Source of the DNA: Bacillota bacterium
GTDB lineage: Bacteria > Bacillota > Bacilli > Desulfuribacillales > Desulfuribacillaceae
Reading direction: 5' to 3'
Length of the DNA stretch: 33,435 nt
Assembly: GCA_023388635.1 (NCBI GenBank)
Contig: JAEWFW010000060.1
Coordinates: 1-33,435, forward strand
The notes under the pieces were generated by a model that ran no database searches, was not told the DNA's origin, and saw nothing but the letters and a program-made list of their open reading frames with translations. Positions within the stretch are counted from its first letter, which is position 1. Each line of letters opens with the position of its first letter. The translations under genes and the position numbers were made by a program. Of the stretch, positions 1-7,266 are shown one piece after another.

Positions 1-45
1 AAGATGAAAAGCCTGAAATAAAATAAGGGAAGGCAGGCGCAAAGC

Positions 46-330
46 ATGGATAAAATTTTACAAGCTCTATATAGCGGAAAGATTTGCCCACAAGAGCAGT
101 ATCGCCCGATGATCGAGGAATATAACACTCTAATGAAGAAGAATTATCAAAATTATCAGGACTTTATCAAGAAAATTGGCAGCCCTCATGATAAAGAATT
201 TATTAGGATAATGGACGAGCAACTTACCGCTGTTCCTCTTGAATTATCGGAAATATTTATTGATGGCTTCCGGCTCGGTGCGAGAATGATGATTGAAATT
301 TTCGAAGAGAAATATCAAAAAGAAAGATAG
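46..330 (+). CDS. DUF6809 family small protein
   Basis: This is a 94-residue soluble protein with no signal peptide or membrane segment. The C-terminal half, with the pattern F-I-x-G-F-R-L-G-A-x-M-M-I-E at about residues 71-84, resembles the small Bacillota family I know as DUF6809, whose function is unknown. The ATG is preceded by a GGGAAGG Shine-Dalgarno stretch about 12 bases upstream. The charged, helix-rich composition and the length fit that family. A downstream Nudix gene has its own promoter, so the two need not be co-transcribed. The family assignment is from memory of the motif, not from a search. Confidence 0.7.
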   Translation: MDKILQALYSGKICPQEQYRPMIEEYNTLMKKNYQNYQDFIKKIGSPHDKEFIRIMDEQLTAVPLELSEIFIDGFRLGARMMIEIFEEKYQKER

Positions 331-373
331 CGCAATTTATTAAATCGCTTATGACATATAAAGTTCGAAAACT

Positions 374-402
374 TTGTAAACCTCTATTTGGTGTAGTAAA
401 AT
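374..402 (+). promoter_or_regulatory. Sigma-A type promoter for the Nudix gene
   Basis: TTGTAA at 374-379 and TAAAAT at 397-402 are separated by exactly 17 bases, in the short gap before the Nudix gene. Both boxes match the housekeeping consensus at 4-5 of 6 positions. The predicted start of transcription gives a leader of about 50 bases. Confidence 0.55.
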
Positions 403-459
403 ATAGACACCTAAATGGGGGTTTTATGATTGGAATTGACGGAAAGGAGATATACATAA

Positions 460-948
460 GTGAAGTATTGTATTGAATGTGGGACAGAATTGCAGACCAA
501 ATACCATGAATATGAAGGAGGATCCATCCCCTATTGCTTAAAGTGCGAACAATTTCGCTTTCCTATATTTAATACTGCGATCAGTGTCATTATAGAAAAT
601 ACGAGCGGTGATAAAGTATTGTTTATTCAGCAATATGGAAAGAAACAAAACGTGCTTGTCGCTGGATATGTTGATAAGGGCGAGAATGCAGAGGATGCTG
701 TTAAGAGAGAAATTTTTGAAGAAGTCGGGCTGGAGGCAATCAATATACGGTATAACAGGAGCGTATATTATGAGAAAAGCAATGCACTTATACTCAATTT
801 CACATGCTCAGTTACTCATGATAATTACGTTATGAACGTCAAAGAAGTTGATCAAGTGTCCTGGTTTGCTATTAACGAATGCAAAGAGCATATTGCAAGC
901 GGCTCTCTAGCTGAGAAATTTCTATGTGCTTATTTGCAAGAGAGGTGA
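460..948 (+). CDS. Nudix hydrolase with N-terminal zinc ribbon
   Basis: This 162-residue protein should hydrolyse a nucleoside diphosphate linked to another moiety; the domain order resembles NADH pyrophosphatase (NudC) but is shorter. A zinc ribbon is formed by C4/C7 and C26/C29. The Nudix box runs from G69 to L91, with the full G-x5-E-x7-R-E-x2-E-E-x-G pattern (E75, R83, E84, E87, E88, G90), so the Mg2+ site is intact. The start is GTG at 460, with AAGGAGA at 444-450 nine bases upstream. An ATG lies at 426, but it is not needed. Substrate cannot be read from sequence. A strong terminator follows at 1019. Confidence 0.85.
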   Translation: MKYCIECGTELQTKYHEYEGGSIPYCLKCEQFRFPIFNTAISVIIENTSGDKVLFIQQYGKKQNVLVAGYVDKGENAEDAVKREIFEEVGLEAINIRYNRSVYYEKSNALILNFTCSVTHDNYVMNVKEVDQVSWFAINECKEHIASGSLAEKFLCAYLQER

Positions 949-1018
949 CTGACGAGGATAGTTCGGGATTATGACTATAATCAAGTACACAATCACTTTG
1001 ATGCGAAAATTTGAGTCG

Positions 1019-1055
1019 AAAACCGTGGAGACTGTACTTTAGTCTCCGTGGTTTT
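1019..1055 (+). terminator. Intrinsic terminator after the Nudix gene
   Basis: A 15-bp stem (1019-1033 with 1041-1055, two G-U wobbles) closes a 7-base loop and ends in TTTT. The 5' arm starts with AAAA, so it may also work on the minus strand for the convergent DUF4491 gene. Confidence 0.8.
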
Positions 1056-1165
1056 GTTTGAATATTGGAGATTGCGCACAACATCAGGCTGTGACATCAT
1101 CTTACTACAGTCATTTTTTTATGAGGAGAAGAATTTCGTTACGTTTCTAGGTGCATGGAAAAATG

Positions 1166-1456
1166 TTATGATGCTTTTCTTTTGGGGTTTTGAGGAAACC
1201 AACCTTTTCTGACACGCTCTTTTTGCTCAAAAAGTTCTTTTATGCTCCAGAGCAGAGAAAAACCAAATACCGAGAGCAATGATGAAATAATAATTTGCTC
1301 CATGAACAATGAGACGAGAATGCATAGTATACCGGCTATTAGAAATAGCGGCCACGGCTTTGTTCCCCAATAATACTCTCCCTTTATCACCACCGGATGC
1401 AAAGCACCGATAATTAAAAACGATCCAATTCCTATAATAATACCTGCATAGTACAT
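1166..1456 (-). CDS. DUF4491 family membrane protein
   Basis: About 96 residues with three hydrophobic segments, near residues 4-20, 35-52 and 57-75 counted from the chosen start. The C-terminal signature L-F-E-Q-K-x-R-V-x-K-G-W-F-P-x-N-P-K-R-K is what I recall for DUF4491, an uncharacterised inner-membrane family of Bacillota. The frame is open to an upstream ATG at 1504. I prefer the ATG at 1456 because family members begin with M-x-Y-x-G-I-I-I-G, because GAAGGGA sits about 10 bases before it, and because a TATAAT -10 box overlaps the upstream ATG. It converges with the Nudix gene. Confidence 0.7.
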   Translation of the reverse strand: MYYAGIIIGIGSFLIIGALHPVVIKGEYYWGTKPWPLFLIAGILCILVSLFMEQIIISSLLSVFGFSLLWSIKELFEQKERVRKGWFPQNPKRKAS

Positions 1457-1502
1457 AGTATCACGTTCCCTTCTGTATAGTTCATCTACACTAATGTGAA
1501 AC

Positions 1503-1530
1503 ATTATAGCACCTTCACCAACATTTCTAA
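1503..1530 (-). promoter_or_regulatory. Candidate promoter of the DUF4491 gene
   Basis: On the minus strand a perfect TATAAT lies at 1508-1503, with a weak -35 (TTAGAA, 1530-1525) 16 bases upstream. Transcription would start near 1496, which supports the downstream start codon for the gene. Confidence 0.4.
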
Positions 1531-1550
1531 TATATTTTACACAAAAGCCG

Positions 1551-1688
1551 ATGAAAATAGAAATATTTTTATGCTGCGAAATGTTTGACCGAAGGGATGG
1601 AAAAGACTACTTTTCCGAGGCAGAGTTGTCAACCTATCGCTAAGAGTTTTTGCAAGAGGGAATGCAGGAAAAGGATATACCTCGATAA
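1551..1688 (+). other. Small coding-like stretch with internal stop
   Basis: From an ATG at 1551 there are 30 sense codons to a TAA at 1641. The same frame then continues for 14 further plausible codons to a TAA at 1686. The composition is protein-like (a Cys-Cys pair, then an acidic segment), but there is no good ribosome binding site and I do not recognise it. It could be a remnant of a small gene or chance. Confidence 0.2.
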
Positions 1689-1707
1689 GTGCGACTAGGA
1701 TTCAGAT
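1684..1707. repeat. Dispersed 24-bp repeat, copy 1
   Basis: These 24 bases recur with one mismatch at 20619-20642, 19 kb away. In this copy they make up the left arm of the hairpin at 1690-1731. Confidence 0.7.
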
Positions 1708-1735
1708 AGTTTTGGCTGAATCCTAGTCGCATTTT
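1690..1735 (+). terminator. Perfect 16-bp hairpin with T run
   Basis: A perfect 16-bp inverted repeat (1690-1705 and 1716-1731) with a 10-base loop is followed by TTTTA. It has the form of an intrinsic terminator, yet no clear plus-strand gene ends just before it. It could end transcripts of the degenerate ORF at 1551, insulate the HAD gene, or be part of a dispersed repeat. Confidence 0.6.
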
Positions 1736-1811
1736 ATGGTATGATGGGATAAGATGGTTTGACAAAATGCTATGCATAAATTTTTCGGAAGACAGAAAGG
1801 GAGCGCATACA

Positions 1812-2525
1812 ATGATGAAAGAACCAATTACTACAGTATTATTTGATTTAGATGGAACATTGTTACCATTGGAGCAGGACGAGTTTGTTCGCAATTATTT
1901 TGGGCGTCTTGCAGCCAAATTAGCTCCTATGGGTTTTGAGAAAGAAGTATTAATTAAAGGGATTTTGGCTGGGATGGACGCAATGGTTCGCAATGATGGA
2001 AGCAAAACAAATGAAGCAGCTTTTTGGGAGATTTTTGAGAGATTGCTTGATACGAAACGTGAGCAATTGGAAGAGGTATTTTTAGAGTTCTATCAAAATG
2101 AATTTGATGCAGTCAAAGAGATTGTGCCGGCGGGACTGAGCCACAGAGCGTTAATTGATAGTTTGAAGTCGAGAGGTTATCAATTGGTGCTGGCGACAAA
2201 TCCGATGTTCCCGAAGGAAGCTGTCGCTACGAGATTATCCTGGGTTCAGTTATCATTTGATGACTTTTCCTATGTGACGACATTTGATAACAGCTGCCAC
2301 TGTAAGCCAAGTCTCGAATACTATCGAAATATTTTGCAAGAAATCGAGAGGCAGCCGGAAGAATGCGTGATGATTGGCAATAACGCATTGGAAGATATGG
2401 TTGCAGAGCAACTCGGTATTACTGTCGGTCTGGTAACAACAAATTTAGAGAACCGCAACAATTTTGATGTGAATCAATTCACCCATGGTACGTTAGAAGA
2501 AGTGGTAGCGGCACTTTTATCCTAA
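1812..2525 (+). CDS. HAD-superfamily hydrolase
   Basis: A cytosolic phosphatase-type enzyme of about 237 residues. Motif I is F-D-L-D-G-T (nucleophile Asp and acid/base Asp) near residues 10-15. Motif II is the L-A-T-N-P strand, motif III is the lysine in C-K-P-S, and motif IV is I-G-N-N-A-L-E-D. A helical cap lies between motifs I and II. The frame extends up to an ATG at 1767, but the ATG pair at 1812/1815 follows AAAGGGAG at 1797-1804 at good spacing, and homologues begin close to motif I. A TTGACA box at 1759-1764 and an extended -10 (TGGTATGAT, 1737-1745) are nearby, but neither has a convincing partner. The substrate is unknown; the gene lies just upstream of the kinase-RLP operon. Confidence 0.85.
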   Translation: MMKEPITTVLFDLDGTLLPLEQDEFVRNYFGRLAAKLAPMGFEKEVLIKGILAGMDAMVRNDGSKTNEAAFWEIFERLLDTKREQLEEVFLEFYQNEFDAVKEIVPAGLSHRALIDSLKSRGYQLVLATNPMFPKEAVATRLSWVQLSFDDFSYVTTFDNSCHCKPSLEYYRNILQEIERQPEECVMIGNNALEDMVAEQLGITVGLVTTNLENRNNFDVNQFTHGTLEEVVAALLS

Positions 2526-2611
2526 TGTTGAATCCTAATATTGATACATAAAAGCGCAGGGAATGCCCGAGTCATTCGTGATTTCGGGACATACTATATA
2601 AAGTGGTAAAA

Positions 2612-2640
2612 TTGAAGCAATTTGTCCAACATGATACAAT
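2612..2640 (+). promoter_or_regulatory. Promoter of the kinase-RLP-HAD operon
   Basis: TTGAAG (2612-2617) and TACAAT (2635-2640) are spaced by 17 bases, placing transcription start about 56 bases before the kinase ATG. A short weak hairpin (2563-2592) without a T run precedes it. I see no obvious operator palindrome. Confidence 0.55.
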
Positions 2641-2703
2641 TTAATAATAGATTTAAAAGCTGGAAAGGGATTATTCCATAAAATTGATTTTAGGAGGAAG
2701 ATC

Positions 2704-4332
2704 ATGAAGTATTATATCAGCCTTGATTGCGGTACACAAAGTACAAAAGTTGTTGTTTATGATGAAAAGTTCAATCATGTGGCAGAGCACGCAACTCCAA
2801 ATCAAATTCATTATCCTCAACCGTCTTGGGCGGAATTAAATGCTGATGATTACGTAGATTCGGCATTGAAAGGCATTAAAGAATGTCTCAGTAAAAGCCA
2901 GATTGATCCCCAAAATGTCAAAGCAATTTGTGGTGACGGTATTATCTGTGGTGTCGTCGGTGTTGATGAAGATGGCAATGCGATTACTCCGTTTATTCCT
3001 TATCTAGATTCTCGGGCAGAGAAAGAGGCACAATGGGTCAAAGAAAATTGTGAGCCTATTTGGGTCGAAGAAAGTGGGAACTCCGTTGTAGAAGCATTAC
3101 AACCTCCGGTTATTACCATGTGGTTATTGAAACACCATGAGGAATTCAAACGACGCGGTGCGAAAATTATGAACAACGGACCTTATGTATTATCAAAACT
3201 CGCCGGTCTAAAGGCAAAAGACATGTATATAGACTGGAGTACGATATCGGGATGGTTAATTGGTTTTAACGCGGTGGAAAAAACGTGGTCCGAGCGCCAA
3301 ATGAATATGTTCGGTATACCGATGGACATCTTGCCTCGTGTGGTAAAGCCGTGGGATGTTATCGGCAGTCTTTCGGAGGAAGCGGCAGAATATACGGGCT
3401 TGCCGCAAGGAATACCGATTGTCGCCGGTGCAGGTGATACGATGCAATCTTTCTTGGGATGCGGCGTAGTCGAGACAGGTACGGCGGCAGACGTGGCGGG
3501 CACAGCCGCAATGTTCGGCGTTATGGTCAATGATATCAATAGAGAGCTAAGTAGAAATTCCGGGTTGTATTTTACTACCGGCGTATTACCCGATACATAT
3601 TACTATTGGGGATATATCCGCACGGGTGGATTGTCGCTGCAATGGTTTAGAGATAGAGTTGTCGGCAGACCGGGAGACAGTTCTTTCTTCGAGGAAGTCA
3701 ATAAGCAAGCGGAGCAGGTTCCGCCGGGCTCCCATGGAACGATATTTTTCCCATATCTGCAAGGCGGGTGCAATGAAGCCGCGAATGCCACAGGTTGTTT
3801 CTTAAATATGTCCAGCGCTACAGACACAGGCGTGCTTTGGAGAGCAATTTTGGAATCGATCGCCTATGAATATGTGACCTTTACTGACAGAATCCGCGAA
3901 GGTGGCGTGGAAATTGATCATGTCATTTTCACCGAAGGCGGAAGCAAGAGTGACGTATGGAATCAGATTAAGTCGGATAGTCTAAATGTAGTTGGTAAAA
4001 CTTTGAAGCGGAAAGAAGGGGCGACATTATCCAGCGCATTGATTGCCGCCTACGCTATTGGCGATATCAGTGATATCAAAGAAAGTCTGGCAAAATGTCT
4101 CGCCGCTGATAAGGAATTCACGCCGAATAAGGTAAACTCGATTTATTACAGAAATGCATACTATTGTCACCAAGAATTGCTGAAATCGCAAATGTCGAAC
4201 GCTTTTAATATGTGCTTATACTTGAGGGATGTTGAACTCGATCATACATGCGGAGATGATGAACAAGCACTATGCAGTTATGAGGATAGATTATTAAAGA
4301 ACAATCCGGTACTCAAGGGAAAATACAATTAA
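2704..4332 (+). CDS. FGGY-family carbohydrate kinase
   Basis: This 542-residue protein should use ATP to phosphorylate a sugar, polyol or related compound in the cytosol. The N-terminal phosphate loop L-D-C-G-T-Q-S-T-K is at residues 7-15. The catalytic base is D245 in G-A-G-D-T-M, and the C-terminal adenosine-site motif G-G-S-K-S-D-V-W-N-Q lies near residues 413-422. The family is usually about 490-520 residues; here a cysteine-containing tail follows the second domain (roughly the last 45 residues). AGGAGG at 2692-2697 precedes the ATG by six bases. The gene is first in an operon, 24 bases before the RuBisCO-like gene, so its product is probably that enzyme's substrate or precursor. It is closest in style to xylulokinases, but specificity cannot be read from sequence. 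Confidence 0.9.
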   Translation: MKYYISLDCGTQSTKVVVYDEKFNHVAEHATPNQIHYPQPSWAELNADDYVDSALKGIKECLSKSQIDPQNVKAICGDGIICGVVGVDEDGNAITPFIPYLDSRAEKEAQWVKENCEPIWVEESGNSVVEALQPPVITMWLLKHHEEFKRRGAKIMNNGPYVLSKLAGLKAKDMYIDWSTISGWLIGFNAVEKTWSERQMNMFGIPMDILPRVVKPWDVIGSLSEEAAEYTGLPQGIPIVAGAGDTMQSFLGCGVVETGTAADVAGTAAMFGVMVNDINRELSRNSGLYFTTGVLPDTYYYWGYIRTGGLSLQWFRDRVVGRPGDSSFFEEVNKQAEQVPPGSHGTIFFPYLQGGCNEAANATGCFLNMSSATDTGVLWRAILESIAYEYVTFTDRIREGGVEIDHVIFTEGGSKSDVWNQIKSDSLNVVGKTLKRKEGATLSSALIAAYAIGDISDIKESLAKCLAADKEFTPNKVNSIYYRNAYYCHQELLKSQMSNAFNMCLYLRDVELDHTCGDDEQALCSYEDRLLKNNPVLKGKYN

Positions 4333-4356
4333 ATTCTAAAAACAGGAGTGAGCATC

Positions 4357-5667
4357 ATGCATACGAAATACGATCCAATTATTTTTACTCAACCGGAAGC
4401 GTTAAACTTAGACGAATTTATCATAGCGACATATTTAATGAAAGCTGAAACCAGTGATTTGCTTATGAGGGCGGGAGCTGTGGCGGTAGAGCAGACGACA
4501 GGTACATGGATGCCGGTACCGGATGAAACTCCAGAAGTCAGACGCAACCACGTCGGTCGTGTGATCGGAGCATTTCCGATACCGGGGTATGAAGCAGTTG
4601 CACCGACGGGAGAACAAACATGTGTCGTCAAAATCGCCTTCCCTTGGAAGAATATTGGACAACAAATGCCACAATTATTAAGTACAGTATTTGGGAATAT
4701 TTCCATGACAAATAATTTGAAGCTGTTGGAACTAGAATTTCCAAAGAGTTTTACAGCCGGGTTTAAGGGACCTAAATTTGGTATCCAGGGACTGAGAAAA
4801 TTATTGGATATCCCTGAGAGACCGCCGGTGATGGCGATGATTAAGCCGTGCACGGGTATTCCTATAGATGTCATTACGAATCAATTTAGAAAATTGGCAT
4901 TAGCAGGCGTAGATATTATCAAAGACGATGAATTGATAGCAGATCCTGTCCATGCTCCATTGGAAGAGCGCATCAAGGCGGTCATGCAAGTGGTCGAGCA
5001 AGTATATCAAGAGACAGGGAAACGAGTATTGTATTTCCCAAATATCACTGACCGACAAGATCGGATGTTGGAAAAAGCGAAAAGAGCACTTGAATTGGGC
5101 GCAGAAGCGCTTATGCTCAATGTCCATGCTTCCGGATACGGTTCCATGGCAGCATTAGCGGAAAATCCGGAATTAAATGTGCCGTTGTTAGCACATCCTT
5201 GCTTTGCCGGTGCGATGTACTTAGGTGAAAACAATGGATTGTCATCTCATTTGGTTCACGGTAAATTTATGCGATTGGATGGGGCGGATTTAGTCGTATA
5301 TAACAGTGCATATGGCAAAGTGCCGGGTATGAAAGAACGCTATATTCGAGTTGCACAAGCGTTGCAATCACCGTTCCATGATTTGAAACCGACGTTCCCT
5401 AGCCCATGCGCAGGTATCCATCCGGGGATGATCCCTGCGATGATGAAGGACTTAGGAAATGAAATGGTGATCGGTGCGGGTGCAGGTATGCACGCGCATC
5501 CGGATGGATTAGCGGCAGGTGTTAAGGCGCTGAATCAAGCGGCGGAAGCGGCGATGAAGAATATCGATGTGGCGGAATACGCGAAAGAGCATCCTGAATT
5601 ACAAGCTGCCTTAGATTTATGGGGCGTTTATGATCCGAATAAATCAATCTTTGAATTGACGACATAA
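4357..5667 (+). CDS. RuBisCO-like protein (form IV type)
   Basis: This 436-residue protein has the RuBisCO large-subunit fold signature but lacks the full carboxylase residue set. The metal site is kept: K189, D191 and E192 in G-V-D-I-I-K-D-D-E match the carbamylated Lys201, Asp203 and Glu204 of plant RuBisCO. K163 (Lys175), H280 (His294) and the loop-6 lysine K321 (Lys334) are also kept. Lys177 is replaced by C165, Arg295 by P281, His327 by Val and Ser379 by Cys, so CO2 fixation is very unlikely. Known RLPs enolise, isomerise, decarboxylate or transcarboxylate phosphorylated keto-sugars. The frame opens at a GTG (4348), but this overlaps the AGGAG at 4344-4348; the ATG at 4357 has proper spacing. 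The gene sits between a sugar kinase and a HAD phosphatase. Confidence 0.9.
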   Translation: MHTKYDPIIFTQPEALNLDEFIIATYLMKAETSDLLMRAGAVAVEQTTGTWMPVPDETPEVRRNHVGRVIGAFPIPGYEAVAPTGEQTCVVKIAFPWKNIGQQMPQLLSTVFGNISMTNNLKLLELEFPKSFTAGFKGPKFGIQGLRKLLDIPERPPVMAMIKPCTGIPIDVITNQFRKLALAGVDIIKDDELIADPVHAPLEERIKAVMQVVEQVYQETGKRVLYFPNITDRQDRMLEKAKRALELGAEALMLNVHASGYGSMAALAENPELNVPLLAHPCFAGAMYLGENNGLSSHLVHGKFMRLDGADLVVYNSAYGKVPGMKERYIRVAQALQSPFHDLKPTFPSPCAGIHPGMIPAMMKDLGNEMVIGAGAGMHAHPDGLAAGVKALNQAAEAAMKNIDVAEYAKEHPELQAALDLWGVYDPNKSIFELTT

Positions 5668-5680
5668 GAGGTTTGTGCAT

Positions 5681-6334
5681 ATGAAAAATTACAAGATGGC
5701 AATCATTGACTTTGATGGCACGATCGTCAGCTCCATGGATTATATGGATGATATGCTCCGAGGGTTATTACACAATTACGGCATTCAAGCCAATGACGAT
5801 ATGCTGCAAGAGATCAAACCCAAGGGATTTATCAACGGTTCATCCTATATCAAGACGAAATACAATGTAGATGCTTCTGTGGAAGAAATCGTTGGCTATA
5901 TGCGAAAAGAGTTATCCAAAGTATATACCGACATCATTCCTCTAAAGGACGATGTAATGGACTTTGTGAAACTGTTAATCGAACAGGGCATCAAAGTTTG
6001 TTTAGCGACGGCGAATCAAAAGGATTTTGTACAAGCGGCTGTGAAAAGGACAGGGTTGGAGCAACATTTAGATTATCTGGTTACGACAGATGATGTAGGC
6101 AGTACCAAGGACAGTCCGATGATCTTTCTACATTGTGCGGAGAAATTTCATCTAGTTCCGCAAGACTGCATGGTGTTTGAAGATTCTCTGATAGCGTGTG
6201 AAGTGGCGAAAAAAGCCGGATTCTTTGTCGTAGGAGTCAAAGATAAGACCAATATGGGAAAAGAACAAGCAGCGATGGAAAAAATCTGCGACCTGATGAT
6301 CGACAATTTTTCCCAAGCGATAAAGAAGATTTGA
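5681..6334 (+). CDS. HAD phosphatase (phosphoglycolate phosphatase-like)
   Basis: A soluble 217-residue HAD hydrolase. Motif I I-I-D-F-D-G-T-I has D10 and D12, motif II is the L-A-T-A-N strand, motif III is the lysine in T-K-D-S-P, and motif IV is V-F-E-D-S. An alpha-helical cap follows motif I, as in phosphoglycolate phosphatase and beta-phosphoglucomutase. The frame has a GTG at 5675, but AAGAGG (5666-5671) is better placed for the ATG at 5681. It starts 13 bases after the RLP stop, so it is surely in the same operon and may remove the phosphate added by the kinase after the RLP step. Its cap and motifs differ from MtnX, the HAD enzyme of the methionine salvage pathway, as far as I can judge by eye. 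Confidence 0.88.
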   Translation: MKNYKMAIIDFDGTIVSSMDYMDDMLRGLLHNYGIQANDDMLQEIKPKGFINGSSYIKTKYNVDASVEEIVGYMRKELSKVYTDIIPLKDDVMDFVKLLIEQGIKVCLATANQKDFVQAAVKRTGLEQHLDYLVTTDDVGSTKDSPMIFLHCAEKFHLVPQDCMVFEDSLIACEVAKKAGFFVVGVKDKTNMGKEQAAMEKICDLMIDNFSQAIKKI

Positions 6335-6386
6335 CTTCGATGGAGTTTTACTCCAGATCAAGTATTTAGGATAGGAGACACTGGAA

Positions 6387-7055
6387 ATGAGCGAAAAAAA
6401 TGAATTTGTCTTAAACCTTTTTCAAAACCGATATAGTTGCAAAGGATATGACCCGGAAAAAAGGGTTTCAGATGAAGATTTCATGACGATCATGGAAGCA
6501 GGCAGGCTGTCCCCAAGTTCTATGGGGTACGAGCCTTGGGCATTTGTGTTGTTGAACAATCAAGCCATCAAAGAAAAAATAAGACCATACGCCTGGGGAG
6601 CACAAAAAGCGTTGGATGGCGCCAGTCACTTTGTTATCATCTTAGCGAGAAGTAACGAAGATATGCGCTATGATTCGGAGTATCTGCATTATATCACGAC
6701 GGAAATACAGAGATTCCCGGATGACATGATCGAAGAGCGCAGAGAAAAGTTTAGAGGCTTCCAAGAGCGGGATTTCAAATTGTTTGAAAGTGAAAGGGCA
6801 TTGTTTGACTGGACGTGCAAACAGACATATATCCCAATGGCGAATATGCTGACGGCTGCGGCAATTCTGGGAGTTGACTCCACGCCGATCGAAGGCTTTG
6901 AGCAAGCAAAAATAGAAGAAATTCTCGTCGCCGAAGGAGTATACGATCCGAAGCATTTTGGCGTAGCCTCGATGATCGCCTTTGGTTATACGAATCGAGA
7001 TCACAGACCGAAGAGAAGAAGACCGATGGCAGAAGTATTAAAAATTGTAGACTAA
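6387..7055 (+). CDS. Nitroreductase-family FMN oxidoreductase
   Basis: A 222-residue protein of the NfsB/nitroreductase type. The N-terminal F-x-N-R-Y-S-C-K-G-Y motif (residues 12-21) and the S-P-S-S-x-G-x-E-P-W segment (about 43-52) form the FMN pocket; the C-terminal G-Y-x-x-R-D-H-x-P-K-R-R is also typical. It would be an NAD(P)H-dependent flavoenzyme in the cytosol. TAGGAGA about 13 bases upstream serves as the ribosome binding site. It follows the HAD gene by 52 bases, which hold only a short TGGAGT/ACTCCA hairpin without a T run, and a real terminator comes after it. It is therefore probably the last gene of the RLP operon, but a redox step in that pathway is only inference. Confidence 0.85.
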   Translation: MSEKNEFVLNLFQNRYSCKGYDPEKRVSDEDFMTIMEAGRLSPSSMGYEPWAFVLLNNQAIKEKIRPYAWGAQKALDGASHFVIILARSNEDMRYDSEYLHYITTEIQRFPDDMIEERREKFRGFQERDFKLFESERALFDWTCKQTYIPMANMLTAAAILGVDSTPIEGFEQAKIEEILVAEGVYDPKHFGVASMIAFGYTNRDHRPKRRRPMAEVLKIVD

Positions 7056-7080
7056 TTGCTAACTATGATAACGACAGAAT

Positions 7081-7121
7081 GGGTGCCTGAAATCGAAAAT
7101 TCGATTACAGGCACTCCTTTT
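7081..7121 (+). terminator. Terminator of the RLP operon
   Basis: An outer stem GGGTGCCTG / CAGGCACTCC (one G-U, slight asymmetry) encloses an inner ATCGAA / TTCGAT stem, followed by TTTT. It lies 25 bases after the nitroreductase stop. Confidence 0.75.
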
Positions 7122-7195
7122 GAAGTTGAAAACATTGCTAGGTATGTTGTTATATTTTTTTATCTCACTCAGGACTAATTCCCTATAATATTGCA

Positions 7196-7224
7196 TTGCT
7201 TATAAAGTACTTTTATACTATGAT
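7196..7224 (+). promoter_or_regulatory. Promoter of the HTH regulator gene
   Basis: TTGCTT (7196-7201) and TATGAT (7219-7224) have 17-base spacing. The flanking region is very AT-rich. A run close to AAGGGGA precedes the ATG at 7267. Confidence 0.5.
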
Positions 7225-7266
7225 TGTTTTATAGAATGATAATAATATTTTAAGGGGATATAGAGA

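Noticed and set aside
1..26. Possible C-terminal tail of an upstream gene
   Set aside because: Two frames end in stops here (21 and 26), and neither is long enough to identify.
2561..2588. Interleaved GAATG/CATTC and CCCGA/TCGGG arms that could form a pseudoknot
   Set aside because: There is no loop base between the first two arms, so the geometry is not feasible; a simple weak hairpin explains the bases better.
2704..6334. Assignment of the RLP operon to methionine salvage (mtnK-mtnW-mtnX)
   Set aside because: The kinase is of the FGGY family and not MtnK type, the HAD enzyme is of the phosphoglycolate phosphatase style, and no mtnA, mtnB or mtnD is present.
7231..7250. Fur-like box before the HTH regulator
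   Set aside because: Only one half-site fits; the other half matches poorly in an AT-rich stretch.
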